In this document: in pieces, positions 27,216 through 36,896 of the stretch
Numbering within the stretch: the stretch's first letter is position 1
How the letters are laid out: every line of letters begins with the position of its first letter
DNA from: Sphingomonadaceae bacterium
GTDB lineage: Bacteria; Pseudomonadota; Alphaproteobacteria; Sphingomonadales; Sphingomonadaceae
NCBI GenBank assembly: GCA_947463325.1
Contig: CANHQT010000008.1
Location: 20,116 to 84,115 of the forward strand
Length of the DNA: 64,000 bases
Direction of reading: 5' to 3'
Notes under the pieces: model-generated
Told to the model about the DNA's origin: nothing
Seen by the model: the letters and a program-made list of their open reading frames with translations, nothing else
Database searches by the model: none
Translations under genes and position numbers: made by a program

Positions 27216-27800
27216 CTATTCCGCCCCCTCCTCCTCCTCCCCCTCCTCCTCCCCCGCCAAACCCGCGGATTCTTCAGAAAGAAGAAGGCAGGCCCTTACC
27301 CTATCCCGCGCCTCCATCGCGCTTTGCGGCAGGGCGGCTTCGAAGAAGAATTGCCAGAGATCCTCCGCGCTGACGCCTTCGTCGATCAGCTGCAGGAACC
27401 AGTCAAAGCGGGCGACGACGGCGAGCACCTCTGGCAGGGCGCCGACCGGATCGACGCGGTCCAGCAGGGTCAGAGAGAGTTTGACATTCTGCCGCGTGTA
27501 GCGGGTTTCCCCGTCACCCCGGATCCAGCGCGCCTCCTCCCCCTGAATGGCGGCGGTGAGCAGATTGTCCGCGACGATGCGCCGCGCGACGATCAACGCG
27601 CCTTCCCACCCCAGCGCAAAAGCATAGCCCCGCGCGCTGCGGCGGAGCGCATAGGCGCTGGAGAGGGACATGCCGACACAGCGCGCGGCATCCGCCACCA
27701 GGCCATGATCCGCGAGATGGGTGAGAAAGGCCGCCTGCCGCCCCGCGCTCCACCCATCCACCCGCCCCGCATGGCGCAAGAAAGCCGCCGCCGGGAGCAT
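27216..27800 (-). CDS. Hypothetical protein with HTH-like N-terminus and Glu-rich tail
   Basis: The 194-residue protein begins with a region like the sphingomonad hypothetical proteins that carry a helix-turn-helix (DGWSAGRQAAFLTHLADHG, then VGMSLSSAYALRRSA), so it may bind DNA. The rest has no recognisable domain. The last 20 residues are almost all Glu and Gly, encoded by a TCC/CTC repeat tract at about 27229-27256, so the tail length may vary between strains. I chose the ATG at 27800; a GTG at 27815 is also possible. It lies between repeat copy A and the AT-rich island. Confidence 0.65.
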   Translation of the reverse strand: MLPAAAFLRHAGRVDGWSAGRQAAFLTHLADHGLVADAARCVGMSLSSAYALRRSARGYAFALGWEGALIVARRIVADNLLTAAIQGEEARWIRGDGETRYTRQNVKLSLTLLDRVDPVGALPEVLAVVARFDWFLQLIDEGVSAEDLWQFFFEAALPQSAMEARDRVRACLLLSEESAGLAGEEEGEEEEGAE

Positions 27801-27961
27801 GGCCCGGCCATCCACCCGCTACACTGATTCCCGTGTGGGGGTGTCGTTATGGTCGTGCGTGGGTGAGTCCATGGGTCCATCCCTTTCGATAAGGGAGGGA
27901 GGGTAACTTGTTTGGTTAGCTGTAGGACAGGGGGAGTTAGCTCCCAGAAAGATCGTTATAG

Positions 27962-28921
27962 CTATGCGACTCTCCGACTACGCGTCTTGCTCATCGAGTC
28001 CATCCGCGCGAACCGACCGCCAAAATGTTTCGAACTACTTGAAATTGAATGAAACAGTCGTGCAATGTCCCACAAGACATGAACAATTTTCGAGTTAACG
28101 TTCTCAAAAAGCTGTGCCGAATCCAATTCCCTCGAAAGGTCCGTCCGAAATAAAAAATCGGCGTTCGAAATTTCGCGATATAAACGAAATCCAACATCTT
28201 CCGATTTGCTATATGGAAACCAGACGTTGAACTCGTGTCTATAGTTTATAGAGTTCCGAGTCTTTGCGAGCCAACTCGCTGTGCCCAGCCCATCTAGGAC
28301 TATGGCATTAACCAGTCCATCAGCTGAATCAAAAAATTCTCGAGAGTCGGCCTGCCCGGTGCGCAACGCTACCGTCGCCGCTTCCATTAACTCAATACAA
28401 AAATCCCGCCAAAATCCATCATGTACGCCTAAACCTCGGCTGCTCTTGCGAACGATGAGTTGCAGTACACCATTCTTCTCTAAGGCACGGAAAGCAATGA
28501 AACCTGCGTCCAAGTTGAAGCCGGCAACACCGTACAATTCACACAGCTCGCTTAAACGTTCGATGGGCTTAGGGCTAACTTGGGAAACACCGCTGCCGAA
28601 AGCGCGCATCAAAGCATGACCCGCAAAAAAAGCAGCATAGTAAGACTCGATTAGTCGCCAAGCTGTAAATCTGAGGTTCTTCCCGTTCTGCCGTGACCGA
28701 TGGAAACTTTCCATTGCTGACAGCGCAAATCTATCAAAATCTCCGGCCAGATAACTTTGAAACTTATCTACGTCTTGCACAATAAAAGAGAACGTGTTTG
28801 AGTTCAATCCAATCGGAACCAAATTTGCATTCAACAAATATGCGTCAAGACCCCCATAAATTGGGGTCGATCGCGCTATATCGCGCAATACGACGCCTCG
28901 CAGGCCGGCGACGATGCTCAC
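27962..28921 (-). CDS. Unknown protein with HEPN-like features, partner of DGQHR gene
   Basis: I do not recognise a named family for this 319-residue protein. Two features recall HEPN RNase/toxin domains: the helix SYYAAFFAGHALMRA at 93-107, and R222-N223 followed by H229 (RNSINYRH), which fits the HEPN R-x4-6-H catalytic pattern with a polar residue after Arg. Helix length and spacing elsewhere were not tested. The start is a GTG with no good ribosome-binding site, four bases after the DGQHR gene's stop, so the two are very likely an operon. Composition is AT-rich (22 of 60 G+C in the stretch from 28021), unlike the GC-rich neighbours. No nuclease activity should be taken as shown. Confidence 0.6.
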   Translation of the reverse strand: MSIVAGLRGVVLRDIARSTPIYGGLDAYLLNANLVPIGLNSNTFSFIVQDVDKFQSYLAGDFDRFALSAMESFHRSRQNGKNLRFTAWRLIESYYAAFFAGHALMRAFGSGVSQVSPKPIERLSELCELYGVAGFNLDAGFIAFRALEKNGVLQLIVRKSSRGLGVHDGFWRDFCIELMEAATVALRTGQADSREFFDSADGLVNAIVLDGLGTASWLAKTRNSINYRHEFNVWFPYSKSEDVGFRLYREISNADFLFRTDLSRELDSAQLFENVNSKIVHVLWDIARLFHSISSSSKHFGGRFARMDSMSKTRSRRVA

Positions 28922-28925
28922 GTCT

Positions 28926-29942
28926 TTACAACGTCAACTTACTGACCAATCTCTTTTCTAGATAATCTTGGAGCTTGGACCAACTAGTTCCTGGCTTTTC
29001 AAGTTTATTTATCCTCATGTTTTGGAAGATCGGCGAAATTATATGTTGAAAATTCGATGGTGTATATTCACCTCCGAACCTATCGACCATTCTCTGAGCA
29101 ACGTTTTTAAATATGCCCATGAAAGCTCGAAATACGACTGGCTTATTCAATAAAAACTCGTCTGACTTCTTCTCTATCTCAGATCTAATGGCAACGAAAT
29201 ATGCATTGAGGATATCATATACCTCATCGGGATCGCGCCCGCTAAATAGAACAAGATTTGCTTTCAGGGCTTGATTAAATGTAACCCGTGTCAGCTTATT
29301 TTTTGACGCTTCCGCGGGCGACATGTAACCCCGTAGAACGCTTCTCTTTTTATTATCAAATAAATCAAATATTGTACGAAGGGTTTCCTCCGACTCAGAT
29401 TCGATGTCGGCTAGATGCTTGATGTCCAAAAGCAGCTGCGATGGAACAGGGCGCTGTTTCGTATTTATATCGATAAATAGCCGAGTTTCCTCTTTTCGTG
29501 ATAGTCCATTGTAAATGACCACAGGGACACGCAATAGTGTTTTCGCTAAGGAGAAGCCATATACCCGATGTTGCCCGTCTAAAATAAGAAATGCGCCGGG
29601 CGTATCTGTGAATTCAAGTGTCTTTCCTCGACCAACAATCTTCAAGTTAGCTTCCGGTTGGGCCGAGAGAACAATTGAGTTTGGAATGGTTCCGTTCTCT
29701 TGATCGATATAGCGTGCAATTTCTTCGGCGCGTTTGCGATCTAGCTCTCTCTGAAAACCTTTTTTGGGATCTTCTTTCCTTGTAGTTACCTTGCAAGTTC
29801 GCGCCAATACGTTGCTAACGATTGTTAGTGTGTAGAATTGGTGCCCGCCTTGAGTGACCAGGGATACGCTAAGACGAAGTCGATCTTCGTTCTCTAAGTC
29901 AGCGGTGCCTTGAGCGATTTCTTGGGTCACAGACGAGTCCAA
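28926..29942 (-). CDS. DGQHR domain-containing protein (DndB-like)
   Basis: The 338-residue protein carries the DGQHR motif at 122-126 (LILDGQHRVYGF), preceded by QRELDRKRAEEIARYI and followed by LFIDINTKQRPVP, all hallmarks of the DGQHR/DndB superfamily. DndB regulates DNA phosphorothioation, and related proteins occur in DNA-modification and other defence loci. No dndCDE or dpd gene is near. The first possible start is a TTG at 29942; an in-frame TAA lies ten codons upstream and no ATG occurs before residue 206. It is AT-rich (24 of 60 G+C in the stretch from 29041) and is followed after 4 bases by the HEPN-like gene. Functional class is confident, role is not. Confidence 0.85.
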   Translation of the reverse strand: MDSSVTQEIAQGTADLENEDRLRLSVSLVTQGGHQFYTLTIVSNVLARTCKVTTRKEDPKKGFQRELDRKRAEEIARYIDQENGTIPNSIVLSAQPEANLKIVGRGKTLEFTDTPGAFLILDGQHRVYGFSLAKTLLRVPVVIYNGLSRKEETRLFIDINTKQRPVPSQLLLDIKHLADIESESEETLRTIFDLFDNKKRSVLRGYMSPAEASKNKLTRVTFNQALKANLVLFSGRDPDEVYDILNAYFVAIRSEIEKKSDEFLLNKPVVFRAFMGIFKNVAQRMVDRFGGEYTPSNFQHIISPIFQNMRINKLEKPGTSWSKLQDYLEKRLVSKLTL

Positions 29943-30282
29943 ATAGCGTCGATTTGACCGAGATAGTTAGCGAAGACGAGGGGAATGGTAAAGGCACCAA
30001 AAAACATTGAATGGTAAGGGAGTCATGCGTTGAGGCAGTTCGTATCCTAAATGTACTATGAAGGTGATCGGATTATGTCATGAAGGGCTGCTTGACCGGC
30101 CCCACTCGTAGCGGCTGTGGGCCGAGTTCGGGGTCAGTGCGAATGGGATAATATTATTAAACAAGAACAATATATTACTATGGTTTGGACTGTTGTCTGA
30201 ACATATCAGACCGCAACCGCACCGGCGCCCCTGCTCGCTGCGATGGCCCCCTTCGGCCGTCGGGGTGACGGCGGGCTCTGCG
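29943..30282. other. AT-rich intergenic region upstream of the DGQHR operon
   Basis: This 340-base stretch has no convincing gene. The part up to about 30190 is AT-rich with runs such as AATATTATTAAA and AATATATTA near 30145-30180, and should hold the promoter of the DGQHR operon. From about 30200 the composition returns to GC-rich and repeat-like sequence begins. A small RNA cannot be excluded. Confidence 0.5.
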
Positions 30283-30328
30283 CTCTCTGCGCCTCTGCGC
30301 GCGATTTTGGGTGTGGCAGCTGGGCCCC
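30283..30328. repeat. Intergenic repeat, copy B
   Basis: This copy starts CTCTCTGCGCCTCTGCGCGC and ends in a GGGCCCC block, closely matching copy A at 27131 in the same orientation. Together the two copies bracket the AT-rich island. It runs into the tandem array that begins at 30325. Confidence 0.6.
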
Positions 30329-30466
30329 GGATCAAGTCCGGGGTGACGGGCCAGGGTGACCCCGGGTCAGGCCCGGGGTGACGGGGTGAGGGTTCCCCGG
30401 GTCGAGCCCGGGGTGACGGGCCAGGGTGACCCCGGGTCAGGCCCGTGGTGACGGGCCTTCGCCGGG
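30325..30466. repeat. Tandem array of four 35-bp palindromic repeats
   Basis: Four units begin at 30325, 30360, 30395 and 30430, exactly 35 bases apart. Each holds an inverted repeat of the form CCCCGGRTC...GYCCGGGG followed by GTGACGGG; the last copy has one arm mutated. The array lies just beyond the stop of thiC and could act as a transcript-stabilising or REP-like element. It is too regular and palindromic, and has no unique spacers, so it is not a CRISPR. Confidence 0.85.
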
Positions 30467-30474
30467 GCAGAGCG

Positions 30475-32522
<2,048 letters not shown>

Positions 32523-32554
32523 GGGATGGGCGGATGATAGGGGCTCTCGCCCGA

Positions 32555-33316
32555 TCAGTCGAGCAAAATGGCGATGGCGACGGCGATCACCATCAGCGCG
32601 AACAGGGTGCGGGCGAGGGGCGCGCGATCCTGTAGCCGGCGGGCGAGCGGCAGGGCGATGAGCGTGCCGGCGCCGCCGCCTGCGACAAGCGCACCGAACA
32701 AGGGCCAAGCGAGCTGGCCGGCGGCAGCGTAGGAGAGGCTCGTCGCGCCGCCGAACAGCGCGACCGAGACGAGCGAGGAGGCACCCGCATTGGCGAGCGT
32801 CATCCCCGTTGAGGCCATCAGCCCCGGCGCGATCAGAAATCCGCCGCCGATACCGAAGAAGCCGGCGGCGAGCCCTGCGACAAGGCCGACCGGCGCGAGT
32901 TTGAGCACCATCGCCGGGGTGAGGCGAACGGCGGGGTCGCCTTCGCTGCGGCGGGGGATGAGCATCGAGACGGCGATGGCGATCATCGCAAAGGCGAACC
33001 ACATGAGCAGCGCATCACCATCCACCTGCCGGGCGAGCGCCGCCCCGGTGAAGGATCCGGCGAGGCCGGAGAGGCCGAAGGTGATGGCGCAGGGCCATTT
33101 GACCCGCCCTGCCCGCGCCTGCCCGGCAAGGCCCGCAAGCGCATTGACCGCGACCGCCGCCGCCGAGGTGCCGATCGCCACATGGGTATCAGCCACGCCG
33201 ACAATGTAGATCAGCCAAGGCGTCGCCAGCACCGATCCGCCGCCGCCAAACAGGGTCAGCAACAGCCCGATCAGCGCCCCGCCAAGCGCGGCGAGCAGCA
33301 GGGCCTCCAGCGCCAT
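32555..33316 (-). CDS. TauE/SafE (TSUP) family sulfite exporter-like permease
   Basis: This 253-residue inner-membrane protein has about eight hydrophobic segments and the glycine-rich TSUP repeats LLTLFGGGGSVLATPWL near the N-terminus and GFFGIGGGFLIAPGL in the second half. TSUP members export sulfite, sulfonates or related anions. It is 3 bases downstream of the rhodanese gene, so it belongs to the persulfide operon, and export of sulfite produced from persulfide would fit. Confidence 0.85.
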   Translation of the reverse strand: MALEALLLAALGGALIGLLLTLFGGGGSVLATPWLIYIVGVADTHVAIGTSAAAVAVNALAGLAGQARAGRVKWPCAITFGLSGLAGSFTGAALARQVDGDALLMWFAFAMIAIAVSMLIPRRSEGDPAVRLTPAMVLKLAPVGLVAGLAAGFFGIGGGFLIAPGLMASTGMTLANAGASSLVSVALFGGATSLSYAAAGQLAWPLFGALVAGGGAGTLIALPLARRLQDRAPLARTLFALMVIAVAIAILLD

Positions 33317-33319
33317 GGA

Positions 33320-33853
33320 TCAGGCCGGCCGCGCGCGGTTCCAAGGGGCGAGCATGAGCAGGCGCGCCATGCCGCAAAATCCGGTCACGCCCGCAAAGGT
33401 AAGGCCGGCGCCGACGAAGGCGGCAAGGGCGAACCATGCCGGCGCGACGAACCAGCCGAGCAGCATACCGGTGAGGATGAGGATGCCGGCGACAATCTGG
33501 ACCTGCCGCATGATTTCCAGCGGAGCGCGGGCGTCGGTTTCGACTGGCAAACCGGCCCGCTTCCACCCCTCCAGCCCGCCTTCGAGCACAAAGGCCGGGC
33601 CAGAAACGCGCGCCGCCAACCGGTCACACGCACCCTGGGTGCGCATACCCGAACGGCAGGTGAAGATGACGTCTGCATCGGGCGCGACCGAGAGATGCAC
33701 CTGTTCCCAGACCGAGAGCGGCTGCGAACGGGCGCCGGCGATGTGGCTGCGGGCGAATTCATCCGCCTCCCGAATGTCGACCAGCACGGCACGGCCTGCC
33801 GACAGGCGATCACGGACTTCAGCGGGAGAGAGGGGGGAGAGAGTGGCAGTCAT
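33320..33853 (-). CDS. Rhodanese domain fused to a DUF2892 membrane segment
   Basis: The first 100 residues form a rhodanese domain with the Cys loop CRSGMR and the AVLVDIREADEF start; the last 75 residues carry two membrane segments of the DUF2892 type. The protein should be an inner-membrane-attached sulfurtransferase that accepts or passes persulfide sulfur. I chose the ATG at 33853, which has AAGGA upstream; a TTG two codons earlier overlaps the regulator's stop. It lies between the ArsR regulator and the TSUP permease. Confidence 0.85.
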   Translation of the reverse strand: MTATLSPLSPAEVRDRLSAGRAVLVDIREADEFARSHIAGARSQPLSVWEQVHLSVAPDADVIFTCRSGMRTQGACDRLAARVSGPAFVLEGGLEGWKRAGLPVETDARAPLEIMRQVQIVAGILILTGMLLGWFVAPAWFALAAFVGAGLTFAGVTGFCGMARLLMLAPWNRARPA

Positions 33854-33855
33854 GG

Positions 33856-34182
33856 TCAATTCCTTATGTCGGGCGGGCAGAATAGCTCTGCCAGCGTTTC
33901 GATCAGCCGCGCCGCCACCGGGTCTGCCAGCCGGTAATAGATGGTCTGGCCGCTCCGCCGCGTCGTCAGCACGCCTTCTTCCCTGAGCAGCGCGAGATGC
34001 TGTGACAGGGCCGACTGCGACAGGCCGACGCGGGGCTGGATTTCCCCCACCGACAATTCGCCATCAGCGAGCTGGCACAGGATCATCAGCCGTCTTTCAT
34101 TGCCGAGCAGGCGCAACAGCGCCGCCGCACGGGCAGCATTTTCCTGGAACAACGAAAGGTCAAAGCGGGCGAGATCGAACAT
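33856..34182 (-). CDS. ArsR/SmtB-type regulator, BigR/SqrR-like
   Basis: This 108-residue winged-helix repressor has the recognition helix SQSALSQHLALL and the wing TTRRSGQTIYYRL. It carries only two Cys residues, Cys36 (LILCQLAD-like in the second helix) and Cys102 (LFCPP), the pair used by BigR/SqrR/YgaV to sense persulfide by forming a tetrasulfide bridge. It lacks the CxC metal sites of true ArsR. It is divergent from the persulfide dioxygenase gene and shares the palindrome at 34209-34224. Confidence 0.85.
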   Translation of the reverse strand: MFDLARFDLSLFQENAARAAALLRLLGNERRLMILCQLADGELSVGEIQPRVGLSQSALSQHLALLREEGVLTTRRSGQTIYYRLADPVAARLIETLAELFCPPDIRN

Positions 34183-34208
34183 GGTTCCGATATATCGCTT
34201 GATTCTAA

Positions 34209-34224
34209 ATTAGCAAGTGCTAAT
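34209..34224. promoter_or_regulatory. Operator palindrome between bigR-like and persulfide dioxygenase genes
   Basis: ATTAGCAAGTGCTAAT is a perfect 7-base inverted repeat with a 2-base spacer, typical of ArsR-family operators. The surrounding bases CTAAA and TTTAG extend the symmetry. It lies in the 66-base divergent promoter region (34183-34248), so one repressor dimer could control both directions. Confidence 0.75.
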
Positions 34225-34248
34225 ATTTAGAGCAGAAGGAGACGACTC

Positions 34249-35121
34249 ATGACCCCCTCCCCTGCTCCGGTTGTTCAGGCCTGGTTCGATGCCGCGACCC
34301 ACACGGTCAGCTATCTGGTGCATGACCCGGCGACGCGCGACGCCGCGATCATTGACCCGGTGCTCGATTTCACGCCCAACAACAGCCGCATCGCCACCAC
34401 CTCCGCCGACACTATATTGGCATCGGCAGAGGCGCAGGGGCTGACGATCCGCTGGCTGCTCGAAACCCACGTCCATGCCGATCATTTGTCCGCCGCGCAT
34501 CATTTGCGCGAGCGCACGGGGGCGCCGGTGGTGATCGGACGGCACATCACCGACGTGCAGGGCATTTTCGCGCCCTTGTTCGAGGCCGATGATGTCACGC
34601 CCGACGGCAGCCAGTTCGAACAGTTGGTCGAAGAGGGTGACAGTCTCCCGCTCGGCGAAATGGCGATCAAGGTGCTGCACACGCCGGGCCATACGCCGGC
34701 CTGTGTCACCTATGTGATCGGCGATGCCGCCTTTGTCGGCGATACGCTTTTCATGCCGGACTATGGCACTGCGCGCGCCGACTTTCCCGGCGGCAGTGCG
34801 GAAACGCTCTACCGGTCAACGCGGCGCATCCTATCCCTGCCGGTCGAGACGCGCATCTTTGTCGGCCATGATTACCTGCCCGCCGGGCGCAGCCAGTTCG
34901 TCTGGGAAACGAGCGTTGCCGAACAGCGCAAGGGCAATATCCATGTGCATGACGGGGTAAGCGAGGCAGAGTTTGTGGCCATGCGAACCGCGCGCGACGC
35001 GACGCTGAGCGCGCCGCAGCTGATCCTGCCATCGCTGCAGGTCAATATCCGCGCCGGGGCCATGCCGCCGCCGTCCCCGGGCGGGCATGTCTACCTCAAG
35101 CTTCCAGTCAACGCGATCTGA
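34249..35121 (+). CDS. MBL fold persulfide dioxygenase (ETHE1/Blh type)
   Basis: This 290-residue metallo-beta-lactamase-fold enzyme should oxidise glutathione persulfide to sulfite in the cytoplasm. It shows the HxHxDH motif as HVHADH at 74-79, the second His in HTPGHT, the VGDTLFMPDYGTAR segment of the ETHE1/Blh group, and the third metal His in VGHDY. It is divergent from the BigR-like regulator. A ribosome-binding GAAGGAGAC precedes the ATG. Confidence 0.92.
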   Translation: MTPSPAPVVQAWFDAATHTVSYLVHDPATRDAAIIDPVLDFTPNNSRIATTSADTILASAEAQGLTIRWLLETHVHADHLSAAHHLRERTGAPVVIGRHITDVQGIFAPLFEADDVTPDGSQFEQLVEEGDSLPLGEMAIKVLHTPGHTPACVTYVIGDAAFVGDTLFMPDYGTARADFPGGSAETLYRSTRRILSLPVETRIFVGHDYLPAGRSQFVWETSVAEQRKGNIHVHDGVSEAEFVAMRTARDATLSAPQLILPSLQVNIRAGAMPPPSPGGHVYLKLPVNAI

Positions 35122-35137
35122 GGATGGGGCGCGAGGA

Positions 35138-36022
35138 TCAGAAGGTGTAGCTGACCCCGGCGGCGAGGAACCATTGGTCGCGATCACCGCGTACCGAGAC
35201 GATCGGGCTGCGCGCGGCATCATTGAGCAGGCGGTTGTAGCTGGTGAGGCCGAACAGCCCCCAGCCGCCGTCGAGCCCGTTGCCGGACAGATCATAGGCG
35301 AGGACGATGCTGGCCCCCGCGCTTTTCCACCCGCTTTCAGGGGTGAAGGCGGGGAGGCCGCTGGCGAGGGCGCCAGCCGCGGTCACGCCAAATTCCGACC
35401 GCATATAATTGCCGCTGGCATGCGTCGCATCGACGCTGAGCGCAGCGAACAGCGCGCGGCTGAGCGGGGTGGAGAAACCGACCGAGGGGGAGATGAGCAT
35501 GCCATTATGCACATCCCCCAGATCGGTGAGCATATCGATACGGAAGCTGAGGCTATCGAACGGGTTGGTGACGCCGTTGACGCTGACCCCGGCAAAGCCG
35601 CCGCCTTCGATTGCGGCATCGCGTTCCCCCAGGCGGCGTACCACCGGATCCTTGATCTGGTTCACGCGATTGAGGTTCACGCGAAAGGCGGGCCCGGCGA
35701 GAAAATCGACCTTCGCGCGCGGCGTATCGGGGATGAGATCGAGCGCGAGGCCGGGGCCGCGTGCTTCAAAATCGACGCCGCCGAAACTGCCGCGCAGCAG
35801 CGGCGCGGGGTTGAGGAGATAATCGTCCGACCCTTCATAGGACGCGCGATAGCCCGCGCCGAAACCGAGGGTGAGATGATCACCGGCGAACACATTGGCC
35901 TGGCCGGGGGGGCCTTGGCTCGCCGAGACAGGCGGTTCGAGCAGCGGCGGGACATCCTGCGCGGCAGCGGGGACAGCGCAGACGAGCGGCGCAAGCGCGA
36001 GAAGAGCGAGGCGGGAGAGCAT
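35138..36022 (-). CDS. MipA/OmpV family outer membrane protein
   Basis: This outer-membrane beta-barrel protein of 294 residues starts with a signal peptide (LLALAPLVCAVPAAAQ) and has the family pattern: LTLGFGAGYRASYEGSDDY at the barrel start, alternating strands, and a C-terminal FLAAGVSYTF ending in Phe. MipA acts as a scaffold for murein enzymes in E. coli, but most family members have unknown roles. I chose the ATG at 36022, where the signal peptide begins. It is convergent with the persulfide dioxygenase gene, 16 bases apart. Confidence 0.88.
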   Translation of the reverse strand: MLSRLALLALAPLVCAVPAAAQDVPPLLEPPVSASQGPPGQANVFAGDHLTLGFGAGYRASYEGSDDYLLNPAPLLRGSFGGVDFEARGPGLALDLIPDTPRAKVDFLAGPAFRVNLNRVNQIKDPVVRRLGERDAAIEGGGFAGVSVNGVTNPFDSLSFRIDMLTDLGDVHNGMLISPSVGFSTPLSRALFAALSVDATHASGNYMRSEFGVTAAGALASGLPAFTPESGWKSAGASIVLAYDLSGNGLDGGWGLFGLTSYNRLLNDAARSPIVSVRGDRDQWFLAAGVSYTF

Positions 36023-36171
36023 GGGCACGGACGTCTGGTCCTTGGAACTGGCTGGGCCGATAGCCGGAATGCGGGCAACGTGGCGGCAGCGATATGGTTG
36101 CGCCGGGCGCAGGCGCATCATCGGCCGAGGCAGGCTGGCCTGCAACCCCGCCTTGGGTCTATGGGGCGGCG

Positions 36172-36462
36172 ATGGCCGAACAAGACACCGCCCCCGCACC
36201 TGCACCCGCACCGAGCCGCCCCGAACCGCCGTTGATCGAGCGCGCGCGGCGCACCGGCTGGGTGCTGCTCGCCGTCGCGCTGATCGCCGCAGTGGTGGCG
36301 CGCACGGGGCCGGACGGATGGCGCTTTGCCGCATGGGCGGCGGCGACAGCAGCGGCCCTTGCCGGCCTGCTCGCCATCGTCAATGTCGCGGTGGTGCGGG
36401 CGCTGTATCGTGATCTCGCCATCCGGCGCGAGGCCGGGGACGAACCCCCCGCAGCCCCTTAA
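36172..36462 (+). CDS. Hypothetical membrane protein, 96 residues
   Basis: I do not recognise a family. After a Pro/Ala-rich hydrophilic start (EQDTAPAPAPAPSRPEPP) there are two hydrophobic segments (WVLLAVALIAAVVA and ATAAALAGLLAIVNVAVV) and a short charged tail, so it is probably an inner-membrane protein. It overlaps the convergent DUF2141 gene by 4 bases. An in-frame ATG at 36094 is another possible start. Confidence 0.6.
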   Translation: MAEQDTAPAPAPAPSRPEPPLIERARRTGWVLLAVALIAAVVARTGPDGWRFAAWAAATAAALAGLLAIVNVAVVRALYRDLAIRREAGDEPPAAP

Positions 36463-36896
36463 AGCATGTAACGCACCCGCACGGTCTGGCTGACCGGGGC
36501 GGTGGCGACTGCGAAGGAGGCCGAGCCGAAGCTGGGCGGGCCCATGCCGATGGCCGGGTTGCGCGAAAAGCCGAAGCCTTCGCGCGGCATGACAAGGGCC
36601 ATATCCATGCGGCCATTGCCATTTTCATCATGGATCAGCGAAACGGCATAGGTGCCCGCGGGCAGGCCATCAAAGCGTGCGCTGGTCTGGTTGGCAGGGA
36701 TGGAAAGGGTGCGCGCATTCCTATCCCGCGAGCAATCGGGGAAGGCGCGCGGATTGGCGGTGAGGCAGATGCGCAGCACCCCGCGCGTGTTGCGCACATT
36801 TTCTATGGTCAGGGTGACGGCGCCGCCCTCAGGCGGGTTTGCGATCGCGGGCGACCCGCCCAGCAGCATCACCGCTGCCAAAATGCCCAAGGCCAC
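36459..36896 (-). CDS. DUF2141 domain-containing exported protein
   Basis: This protein has a hydrophobic signal region (ALGILAAVMLLGGSPAIA), then the DUF2141 domain with LTIENVRNTRGVLRICL and the DENGNGRMD turn near the end, typical of this small family of exported beta-sandwich-like proteins. The start is uncertain: the GTG at 36896 gives a good signal peptide, and ATGs at 36869 or 36941 are alternatives. All overlap the 3' end of the desaturase gene at 36829, so translation may be coupled. Confidence 0.8.
   Translation of the reverse strand: MALGILAAVMLLGGSPAIANPPEGGAVTLTIENVRNTRGVLRICLTANPRAFPDCSRDRNARTLSIPANQTSARFDGLPAGTYAVSLIHDENGNGRMDMALVMPREGFGFSRNPAIGMGPPSFGSASFAVATAPVSQTVRVRYML

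Noticed and set aside
27816..27961. Possible small gene in the gap between the HTH-like gene and the island
   Set aside because: No open frame with a start and family-like pattern is visible; it is GC-rich up to the island edge.
27131..30328. Prophage or integrative element around the DGQHR island
   Set aside because: No integrase, transposase or phage structural gene and no tRNA at the edges; only intergenic repeats.
30325..30466. Four evenly spaced repeats might be a CRISPR array
   Set aside because: The units are contiguous 35-bp palindromes with no unique spacers, and no cas genes are near.
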